Source: Verrucomicrobiota bacterium (GTDB lineage Bacteria; Verrucomicrobiota; Verrucomicrobiia; Opitutales; T3Sed10-336). Taken from it: a stretch of DNA of 33,302 bases. Positions 1 to 5,718 of this stretch are shown piece by piece. A model generated the notes under the pieces. It made no database searches. It was not told the origin of the DNA and saw nothing but the letters and a program-made list of their open reading frames with translations. The stretch covers positions 1 to 33,302 of the forward strand of contig PXDC01000318.1 in the NCBI GenBank assembly GCA_003565135.1, read 5' to 3'. Within the stretch, counting starts at the first letter, position 1. Every line of letters begins with the position of its first letter. Made by a program: the position numbers and the translations under genes.

Positions 1-128
1 CGATGGCGGATAAGAAATGCCAGGGATGCCACCTCCGGGTTTCGGCGGGGGTGGAAAGTGAAGCCCGGCGGGGAAAAGAGATTGCGGCTTGCGATAACTG
101 CGGGCGCATCTTATATTTCGACAGTTAG
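1..128 (+). CDS. C4-type zinc ribbon protein, 3' end only
   Basis: Only the C-terminal ~41 residues are in the window; the gene enters from the left, read in the frame of position 3. The visible part has two CxxC pairs (KCQGC and ACDNC, with the last followed by GRILYF), about 21 residues apart. This is the C4 zinc-ribbon tail found at the end of coiled-coil proteins of the zf-RING_7 type. Those proteins usually carry a long N-terminal coiled coil, which would lie outside the window. The role of the family is poorly defined; nucleic-acid binding is often assumed. The stop codon (126-128) overlaps the predicted 5' end of rnpB by about five bases, and the rnpB promoter lies inside this coding sequence. 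The ATG at 3-5 is probably an internal methionine. Confidence 0.75.
   Translation, partial: MADKKCQGCHLRVSAGVESEARRGKEIAACDNCGRILYFDS
89..117 (+). promoter_or_regulatory. Sigma70-type promoter of rnpB
   Basis: TTGCGA (89-94) and TATATT (112-117) are separated by exactly 17 bases. The predicted transcription start, 7 bases downstream of the -10 box, falls at about 124. That is the first base of the P1 helix of RNase P RNA, so the RNA fold and the promoter support each other. The promoter sits within the last codons of the zinc-ribbon gene. Confidence 0.6.
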
Positions 129-581
129 TTTTGAGGCCGGGTGCTCGCTTTGTCTTTCGTTTGCGGCGCGGGACCTCCGGTCCCGTTGTTGCTTTGAAAG
201 GATAAAGAGGAAAGTCCGGACACCGAAGGGCAGGACTCCCCGGGAAACCGGGGGCGCTCCGCCGCAAAGGCGGGGCGACGGATAGTGTCGCAGAAAACAG
301 ACCGCCTCCCCGGAGGTTGATTTTTTCAGCTTTCGGGGCGGCAAGGGTGAAAGGGTGGGGTAAGAGCCCACCGCCCCGGGAGTGATCCGCGGGGGTCAGG
401 ATAAACCCAGTCCGGTGCAAGATCAAACAGGGGTACGGCGGCCCGTCGAAAACGCCCCGGGTAGGTCGCATCCCGCTTTCCGCGGGAATTCCGGTTCCAC
501 CGGGATAGATAAATGAGTGCCATCCCCGCTTTTCGTGAGGCGGGCGATACAGAATCCGGCTTACAGGCCTCAAAACTAACT
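124..581 (+). ncRNA. rnpB: RNase P RNA, bacterial type A-like
   Basis: This is the catalytic RNA that cuts the 5' leader from pre-tRNA. The universally conserved 5' core is present as GAGGAAAGTCCGGACACC (207-224). The AAAACAGACCGCC block follows near 294-306, the GGTAAGAGCCCACCGC block near 359-375, and the 3' core ACAGAATCCGGCTTA lies at 549-563. The ends form a perfect 15-bp P1 helix: 124-138 pairs with 566-580, followed directly by seven T (581-587), which probably end transcription. At about 457 nt it is longer than the ~377 nt E. coli RNA; the extra length is partly in the P3 region (about 145-200). The protein subunit gene rnpA is also in this window at 18405-18779. Confidence 0.95.
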
Positions 582-597
582 TTTTTTGATTTCTCCC

Positions 598-627
598 TTG
601 ACGAAAGCGGGGCTTTCGGAGTTTTGT
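598..627 (+). promoter_or_regulatory. Possible promoter of rpsT
   Basis: TTGACG (598-603) has a good -35 match. The best -10 candidate is TTTTGT (622-627) at an 18-base spacing, which is weak. It lies just after the rnpB T-run and 15 bases before the rpsT start, so the leader would be very short. No clear Shine-Dalgarno sequence precedes rpsT. Confidence 0.35.
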
Positions 628-641
628 AGCGCTTTTCACTC

Positions 642-902
642 ATGGCGAATACCAAGTCAGCAGTCAAACACGTGCGCAAAACCGAGCGCCGGACCGAGCA
701 TAACCGCGGCATTAAAAGCCGGCTGAAAACGCTGGCGCGGGCGGTGAGGCGTGCCGATGCGGCAGGCAATAAAGAAGAGGCCCAAAAAATGGCCCGCGAG
801 TTTGTTTCCGCTCTTGACAAGGCTGCCAAAAGCCGGATCATTCACCCCAACGTGGCGCGAAGGCACAAGGCCTCATGCTCACACCTGATTTTCGGGGCCT
901 GA
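642..902 (+). CDS. rpsT: 30S ribosomal protein S20 (bS20)
   Basis: An 86-residue, very basic protein beginning MANTKSAVKHVRKTERR, which is the typical S20 N-terminus. The body, including NRGIKSRLKTLARAV and the ending with NVARRHKA, fits the family length of about 85-90 residues. S20 binds 16S rRNA early in 30S assembly and consists of a three-helix bundle. The gene stands alone between rnpB and a strong terminator at 937-975. The upstream bases lack a recognisable ribosome binding site; the ATG at 642 is set by the conserved N-terminus. Confidence 0.97.
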   Translation: MANTKSAVKHVRKTERRTEHNRGIKSRLKTLARAVRRADAAGNKEEAQKMAREFVSALDKAAKSRIIHPNVARRHKASCSHLIFGA

Positions 903-936
903 AGATTTTTTAAAATTTCCTCCTCCCATCCTACTC

Positions 937-975
937 AAACCCTCCGGTGCCTTCGGGCCCGGGGGGTTTTCTTTT
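937..975 (+). terminator. Rho-independent terminator of rpsT
   Basis: AAACCCTCCGG (937-947) pairs with CCGGGGGGTTT (959-969). Inside it, GCC and GGC form three more pairs capped by a TTCG tetraloop (952-955). The stem runs into TTTTCTTTT (967-975). It is one of the strongest hairpins in the window, and its T tract ends one base before the next start codon at 977. Confidence 0.85.
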
Positions 976-976
976 G

Positions 977-1783
977 ATGAGTCAACGGTTTATCAGTTTT
1001 CCGGAAGGCATTCTGCACGAGCGTCCTCTGCGGCTTCCCCTGCTGTTTGATTCGGAGGCGTGTTTCGCCCTGGTGAAACCGGCCGGGATTCCGGCGACGC
1101 GGGATGCCCTGGGGAGCACCGGTGGCGGGGTCACCCTGCTGGACGCCCTGCGACGCGATGCCGAGCTCGGCAAAGGGCAGCTGAAGAGGCTGGGTATCGG
1201 CCCGGTGCACGCGGTGACTTTTCCCGATCCCGAAGTGGCCGGCATCTTCCTTTGTGCCAAATCGGAGGATGCGAAGGCGACGTTGAAGAATGCCATGGGG
1301 GGGAGCGGGTTCGGGTTTGGCTATCGCTTCCTCGCGTCGGGGCGCGTCGAGGAGGACGAGCGTCGGTGCGATCTGCCCCTGACTCATCCGGCCGGGTCGA
1401 AGCGGATGCTGGTGTCCCACACGAACGGGAAACGCACGATCACCCATTTTCGGCGGGAGCGGGTTCTCGGCGCCTATACCCTCTGGGAGGCGGAATCGGC
1501 GTACAATCGCCGTCACCAGGTCCTTTTGCATGCCATGGAGTCCGGGCTTCCGGTGGTGGGAGACCGTTTATACGCTCGATCCAGCCCGCTTTACCTGTCG
1601 CAGTTGAAGCGAAATTACCGGGCCAAGGGCCGGGAGGAGGCGCTTTACGACCACCCGTGCGCGGTGATGACCCGGCTTCGATTTCCGGACCCCGAATCGG
1701 GGCGGAGCATCGAGGTTTGCGCCCCGGAACCGTCCCGGTTTCGCGCCATGCTGGCACAGATCGAGCGCTACGGCAGGGGTTGA
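977..1783 (+). CDS. Divergent RluA-family RNA pseudouridine synthase
   Basis: A 268-residue protein with the layout of the RluA pseudouridine synthase family. It has an N-terminal KPAGIPAT segment (residues 34-41), a FPDPEVAGIFLCAKS segment (82-96) aligning with the usual RLDxxTSGlllxAK motif, a conserved Tyr (116), and a C-terminal RRHQVLLH...LPVVGDRLY segment (178-199). The catalytic Asp appears retained as D84. The preceding Arg-Leu is replaced by Phe-Pro, TSG by VAG, and the Arg of HQIR by Leu, so activity is uncertain. The target RNA cannot be predicted. The ATG at 977 is chosen because an upstream in-frame GTG would lie inside the terminator hairpin. A terminator follows at the stop codon. 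Confidence 0.75.
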   Translation: MSQRFISFPEGILHERPLRLPLLFDSEACFALVKPAGIPATRDALGSTGGGVTLLDALRRDAELGKGQLKRLGIGPVHAVTFPDPEVAGIFLCAKSEDAKATLKNAMGGSGFGFGYRFLASGRVEEDERRCDLPLTHPAGSKRMLVSHTNGKRTITHFRRERVLGAYTLWEAESAYNRRHQVLLHAMESGLPVVGDRLYARSSPLYLSQLKRNYRAKGREEALYDHPCAVMTRLRFPDPESGRSIEVCAPEPSRFRAMLAQIERYGRG

Positions 1784-1841
1784 CACTCGCGGCGGGCTGC
1801 GGCTCAGCCGCGTCGGGGAGGGCGGGCGCGGTGTTTTTTTT
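1783..1841 (+). terminator. Probable rho-independent terminator
   Basis: ACAC-T-CGCG (1783-1791) pairs with CGCGGTGT (1827-1834). An inner hairpin GCGGC/GCCGC (1799-1811, loop TCA) lies within, and a run of eight T follows (1834-1841). It begins on the last base of the pseudouridine synthase stop codon. The outer stem has a one-base bulge, so strength is uncertain. Confidence 0.55.
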
Positions 1842-1912
1842 GGAGAACGTGCTTTACACGCGGTAAGCGAAACGCCACCCTTTTCTTTTTTTCGTGAAAC
1901 GAATCACACGCC

Positions 1913-2008
1913 ATGGGTAACCTGAAGAAGAAACGCCGACTGAAAATTTCGAAGCACAAGCGCCGCAAGCGCTCGAAGTCGAACCGTCACAAAAAGCGCA
2001 ATTGGTAG
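1913..2008 (+). CDS. Small basic AURKAIP1/COX24-domain protein (bS22-like)
   Basis: A 31-residue open frame starting [16 protein letters not shown] and ending in NRHKKRNW, about half Lys/Arg. It matches the very short AURKAIP1/COX24-domain proteins of bacteria, related to the C-terminus of mitochondrial COX24 and to actinobacterial bS22, which sits in the small ribosomal subunit. A ribosomal role is inferred from family and composition. No clear ribosome binding site is present. A possible promoter (TTTACA at 1853-1858, weak -10 near 1876) lies just upstream. The gene is short enough to be missed by most gene callers, but the conserved N-terminus and the stop placement make it credible. Confidence 0.8.
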   Translation: MGNLKKKRRLKISKHKRRKRSKSNRHKKRNW

Positions 2009-2056
2009 TGCGCGGGGCGTCCGGGCGCGCTGCTTGATTCCAGGCGTGTCCTTGTT

Positions 2057-2938
2057 CTAGGGCGTTGCGGGTTCGGTTCCGACCCGCTCGATGGTGTATC
2101 CCCGTTCCTCCAGGAGGGCCAGGATCCCCTTGTCGCCGAAGTAGTGTCCGAGTCCCACGGCGACAAATGCGCCGCCCGCTTCCAGGTGCGGCAGGGCCCG
2201 CTTTGTCATGGTCAGGTTCCGCTCGGTGAATAGCGCCTCGCGAAAGGCTTCGGGGGCGTCCTTCTTCAGCTCCAGCACGAGCCGGTGCATGGCGTCCGCA
2301 TCGCCGGCGGCGTAGTGTTCGATCAGCTTGCGGTAGGACGGGTAATGGTTCTCGGCTTCGTCCAGGGCGTCCTCGATCAATTGCAGGGTGGTCGATTCGT
2401 CGACCCCGCGGAAAACCGCCAGTTGCTCTTCCAGTGTTTCCAGGGCAACGATACGTAGCCCGTTTTCGCGGGCCGTCTGGTAGAGTTTTACGTCCATCAC
2501 TTCGGTGAAATCCTCGCCCGGCGGATGGCCCAGGAGGAAGGGGAGCATTTCAAAGGACACTTTTTCGAGCACGAGGTCCGGAAGGCCGAGCTTTTGGGTC
2601 GTGCGACGGAGGCGACGGTAGAGGTCGTCCGGAAGCCGTTCCCGCAGGCGGGAGTCCTCCCAGTCGAAAGCGGCTGCCAGCATGGCTCCGATGTTCTGTG
2701 GCGAGAGTTCGAGCTCGGGCAGAAAGACATCCGCGTTTGCCACCGCGTTGAGAACGGACGGAGGCAGTTCCCGCACCAGGGGGTGTGAGGAGTGGACCGT
2801 GCCCATCAGGTGACTGATGCGCCCGTCCTTTTCCGCCTCCCACAGGAAGGGATCGGTTCCCGGCAGTTCGGCCCGCGGCAGCAGGTACAGAAGGGAGAGT
2901 AAGATCAGGGCGAACGGCGGACGACGGGATCGGTGCAT
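2057..2938 (-). CDS. Exported TraB/GumN (TIKI-like) family protein
   Basis: A 293-residue protein with a signal peptide (basic MHRSRR, then a hydrophobic stretch to about residue 20). The two GxxH motifs that define the TraB/PrgY/GumN/TIKI superfamily are present: GTVH (46-49) inside HLMGTVHSSH, and GLGH (262-265) near the C-terminus, followed by KGILALLEERGY. A conserved acidic residue occurs in LPELEL, around residue 75. TIKI members are metalloproteases and these His and Glu residues bind the metal; whether bacterial GumN-type members act on a specific substrate is not known. It is transcribed away from the secretin operon, with about 140 AT-rich bases between the two starts. Confidence 0.85.
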   Translation of the reverse strand: MHRSRRPPFALILLSLLYLLPRAELPGTDPFLWEAEKDGRISHLMGTVHSSHPLVRELPPSVLNAVANADVFLPELELSPQNIGAMLAAAFDWEDSRLRERLPDDLYRRLRRTTQKLGLPDLVLEKVSFEMLPFLLGHPPGEDFTEVMDVKLYQTARENGLRIVALETLEEQLAVFRGVDESTTLQLIEDALDEAENHYPSYRKLIEHYAAGDADAMHRLVLELKKDAPEAFREALFTERNLTMTKRALPHLEAGGAFVAVGLGHYFGDKGILALLEERGYTIERVGTEPATP

Positions 2939-2986
2939 GGGGAAAAGCTTAGATCAAAGGCTTCGTTATGCCCAATCTTTTTGATT

Positions 2987-2992
2987 TATAAT
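2987..2992 (+). promoter_or_regulatory. Possible -10 box for the secretin operon
   Basis: A perfect TATAAT lies in the AT-rich gap between the divergent TraB-like gene and the PilM-like gene. No good -35 box is at the usual distance (position 2964 reads CGTTAT), so it may need an activator or be fortuitous. Confidence 0.3.
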
Positions 2993-3081
2993 CGCTCTAA
3001 AAAAACTGTAAACTTAGGTTAACGTTGCACTTCCGTATTGCTTCCTAGGGGTTGATGTTTTGTAAAACAAAGTCTCATTTT

Positions 3082-4122
3082 ATGCCGTCTTCGAAACACA
3101 GCGCCTTTTTTGTCGAATTCTCAAATGCCGGCTTTTTCCTGGCCCGTACCTCCGGGTACGGGCTTCCCATGACGGTGGAGGAAATTCACGAGGTTCCGGC
3201 TGAAAGCAAAGGCGGGATTGCACCGGTCCTGGAAAAGGCGGGGAGGCCGTCCCGGAGCGGTGCCTACACCCGTGCGCGGTGCGGCGTATATCCGCAAAAC
3301 CGCGTGCTGGGAAAGATCACGGTGGACGAGCCGCGCAAGGCCAGGGATCCCCGCTACCTCGAGGAGCGTGTGCGGGCCGAGTTCAATATCGACCCGGCCG
3401 CCTACAGTCTCGCCGTGCTCAATCCCGCTTCCGGGGTTCCCGCCGATGTGGGCAGCCTGATGGAGAAGGAGTTCTTTCTGTGCGGCGCACCGACCGACGA
3501 GTTTGGCGCCCTCCAGCGGGACCTCCTCAATCACGGCATTTTTCCCGACCGCCTCGAGCTGGGCAGCGTCGCCAGCCTCGGAGCGCTGGTTGACTACCAT
3601 CGTTTCGCCCGGGTCGAACACCCCACGCTGGTGCTCGAGATCGGGATGACCGACACGCGCGTCATTATTATCAAGGCCGGTGCCGTCGACTCGGCGCAGG
3701 TGATTCCCCAGGGGTTGCGTTCGATGATTGCCGTGGTTCAGCGGGAACTCGGACTCAAAGATGAGGCCGCGGCCCAGCGCCTGTTTTATTCCGAATCGTT
3801 CGATTTCAAGGAAATGGGTCCCAAGCTGGTCGATCGCCTCCTGCGTGAGTTGCAGTCATCGATCGGGTTTTACGAAGTTCAGACCGGATTGTCCGTTGGA
3901 CAGGTTCTGTGCATCAGGGCCCCGGAACAGCTTTCCTGGCTGAACAAAACCTTTGCCAAAAATTTAAACGTCGACCCCTTCAGTATCAATTTTCCGGAAT
4001 GGCTCGAGCAGAACGGCATTCAGTTGGGGCCGGAGATAAAAGCCGAAACCATACCCGTACGTTGGCTCGGCCTTTTCGGTCTCATGGCGGATACAAAACT
4101 TCCCGAGGATGAAACGAAGTAA
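3082..4122 (+). CDS. PilM-like actin-fold ATPase, inner-membrane platform
   Basis: About 346 residues from the ATG at 3082. It has the actin/FtsA-like organisation of PilM: an N-terminal FFVEFSNAGFFLART strand-turn region, and a phosphate-2-like motif LVLEIGMTDTRVIII in the middle, where the usual Asp is Glu. PilM is cytoplasmic and recruits the PilN N-terminus to the inner membrane in type IV pilus machines. It is first in a six-gene operon and overlaps the next gene by 14 bases. TTG (3052) and ATG (3055) also open this frame, preceded by AGGGG, but the spacing is too short for either. The 3082 start fits the fold better; the choice is uncertain. Sequence similarity to classical PilM looks distant. 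Confidence 0.75.
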   Translation: MPSSKHSAFFVEFSNAGFFLARTSGYGLPMTVEEIHEVPAESKGGIAPVLEKAGRPSRSGAYTRARCGVYPQNRVLGKITVDEPRKARDPRYLEERVRAEFNIDPAAYSLAVLNPASGVPADVGSLMEKEFFLCGAPTDEFGALQRDLLNHGIFPDRLELGSVASLGALVDYHRFARVEHPTLVLEIGMTDTRVIIIKAGAVDSAQVIPQGLRSMIAVVQRELGLKDEAAAQRLFYSESFDFKEMGPKLVDRLLRELQSSIGFYEVQTGLSVGQVLCIRAPEQLSWLNKTFAKNLNVDPFSINFPEWLEQNGIQLGPEIKAETIPVRWLGLFGLMADTKLPEDETK

Positions 4123-4726
4123 ACGAGATTCCAAACATTCGTCGTCCTGGCACCCCGACTTCCGGGATCCGGCGATGTTGCCGGACGTCAAGGTGGTGCG
4201 CACGTCATTCTTTGTGAATGGCTGTGCGCTCGTGGTGACCTGCGCGCTTCTCATATTCTTCGTTTACCGGGAGTACGAAATTGCCAGTGTCAAGGATCAG
4301 GTGGCGTCCTGGGAGGAGAGGATTGCCGAGCGGGGGCCGCAGAGTGAAGAGGTGTTGGAACTGGGTCGCGAATTCGCCGCCGAGAAGACCAAAGTCGACG
4401 AGTTGCTCGGGTTCGTGGCGGCACCTGTTTCCCCTTCCGAGTTCCTGGCCGCGGTTGCCCGCACGGTTCCGGATCGGGTGGTGATCACCCGTTTGAGTCG
4501 TCGCGATGTGGAGCAGGGACCGAGGGTGGCCCTGTCCGGTCGGGTGCAGGGTATTTCGGAGGAGGCTACGGATATCCTTTCCGCTTACGAGCGGCTGTTT
4601 ACGGAAGACGATTATTTTTCCCGTATCGTCGGTGACGTCGATGTTACGTCGGTTACGCGTAATCCGGAAACGGATACGCTATCGTTTAATTTTGTTCTCC
4701 ACCTGGAGGCCGATAACGAGGAGTAG
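4109..4726 (+). CDS. PilN-like bitopic inner-membrane protein
   Basis: 205 residues. A basic, hydrophilic cytoplasmic N-terminus of about 32 residues is followed by one transmembrane helix (about 33-53), a coiled-coil stretch (about 57-95), and a C-terminal alpha/beta domain containing VPDRVVITRLSRRD. This is the layout of PilN (Fimbrial_PilN / GspL C-terminal type). PilN links cytoplasmic PilM to PilO in the periplasm. The assignment rests on topology, size and gene order more than on sequence. It overlaps the PilM-like gene, which suggests translational coupling. Confidence 0.65.
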   Translation: MKRSKRDSKHSSSWHPDFRDPAMLPDVKVVRTSFFVNGCALVVTCALLIFFVYREYEIASVKDQVASWEERIAERGPQSEEVLELGREFAAEKTKVDELLGFVAAPVSPSEFLAAVARTVPDRVVITRLSRRDVEQGPRVALSGRVQGISEEATDILSAYERLFTEDDYFSRIVGDVDVTSVTRNPETDTLSFNFVLHLEADNEE

Positions 4727-4737
4727 GAGAGGCTGTG

Positions 4738-5283
4738 ATGAATGCGAGTGTCCTGATTGATAAAGCCAAGGAGCGTCCGATCGTTTTTGTTTGTGCGGTC
4801 CTCAGCTTGATCCTTGTGGTTGCTGTCTTTGTTCGTTCCGGCGAGCTTTCGGATGCGAGGACGTCGCTCGAGAGCGCTTCGCGGGAAGGAACGCGCATCA
4901 ATGATAACATCAAAAATTCGTTAAACATCGGCGAGCATCTTGACTCTATTCGGGCGATTACGCATGATGTCGACGATCGCCTGGTTCGTCCGTCCGAACT
5001 GGCCCGCAATCTTCAATATTTTTACCGGCTGGAGGATGAGACAGGTGTGCGGATAGCGTCTTTGGATCAACGGGCGGCAGCGGGAGGAGATTCGGTGTAT
5101 TTGAGAGTTCCATACGAAATGGCGGTTGAGGGGGATTTTGTGAATCTGGTTACATTTATTCACGCGGTAGAGAATGGAAGGCATTTTGCCCGGATCAGGA
5201 ATTTCGAAATAATCCGTGCGCGCCAAACTGAATCCACTCTTCTGAGTATGGCGATTAATCTCGAACTGCTGGGGCGGCCATGA
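4738..5283 (+). CDS. PilO-like (Amuc_1100-type) bitopic membrane protein
   Basis: 181 residues. A short cytoplasmic N-terminus and one transmembrane helix (about 14-33) are followed by a coiled coil (about 35-75). The C-terminal domain contains YEMAVEGDFVNLVTFIHAVE, the pattern of the PilO ferredoxin-like domain. The position after PilM- and PilN-like genes supports this. Akkermansia Amuc_1100, a PilO-like protein in a comparable cluster, is the best-known verrucomicrobial example; homology here is inferred. The ATG at 4738 is preferred over GTG 4735 because AGGAG at 4725-4729 is 8 bases away. Confidence 0.65.
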   Translation: MNASVLIDKAKERPIVFVCAVLSLILVVAVFVRSGELSDARTSLESASREGTRINDNIKNSLNIGEHLDSIRAITHDVDDRLVRPSELARNLQYFYRLEDETGVRIASLDQRAAAGGDSVYLRVPYEMAVEGDFVNLVTFIHAVENGRHFARIRNFEIIRARQTESTLLSMAINLELLGRP

Positions 5284-5708
5284 AATCAATCCGGGTAATC
5301 TGTGTTGTAACGGTCGCGCTCACGGGCTCCGTCGGGGGCCTCGGCCAGGTGGCGCCGCCCGAAACGCGGGAGGCCGTCCTGGAGGGAGTCCGGGCGGTCG
5401 TGGAGGCGGAGGTAACGTCGATCGACGCCCTTCTCGAAGGTGTGGTGGCCCATCCGTTTCATGCGCGTATGGACGCGGTGGCGGGAACCTCGACCGGGTT
5501 GGCCAGGATTGCGGAAAGACTTTCTCCGGACGGTACTATGCAGATGGGAGGCAGACGTTTTCTGCTTTTCGATGGCCGGCGCCTCGGCGCGGGTGAGTAT
5601 CTGTCGGTTGAATACGAAGGGCGAACGTATGAGGTGCAGGTGGTGGAGATTACAGCTTCCTCCTACACGTTGAGAATGAATGATGAGGAAATTGAAAGAA
5701 ACCTTTAA
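5280..5708 (+). CDS. Small exported protein in the PilP position
   Basis: 142 residues with an N-terminal signal sequence (about 1-22, ending near GGLGQ; no lipobox Cys). A helical linker follows, then a C-terminal beta-rich stretch (about 85-135, MGGRRFLLFDGRRLGAGEYL and following) that resembles the small beta domain of PilP/GspC-like pilotin or connector proteins. In type IV pilus systems PilP joins the PilN/PilO platform to the secretin. Function here is inferred from location and predicted fold only. The start overlaps the previous stop as ATGA (5280-5283) and the secretin gene begins 11 bases after the stop, so it sits in a tight operon. Confidence 0.5.
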   Translation: MKSIRVICVVTVALTGSVGGLGQVAPPETREAVLEGVRAVVEAEVTSIDALLEGVVAHPFHARMDAVAGTSTGLARIAERLSPDGTMQMGGRRFLLFDGRRLGAGEYLSVEYEGRTYEVQVVEITASSYTLRMNDEEIERNL

Positions 5709-5718
5709 CTCAAGAAAG

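Noticed and set aside
1060-1866. 268-codon frame overlapping the pseudouridine synthase on the same strand.
   Set aside because: The overlapping frame at 977-1783 has clear family motifs. The other frame is Gly/Arg-rich with no family resemblance.
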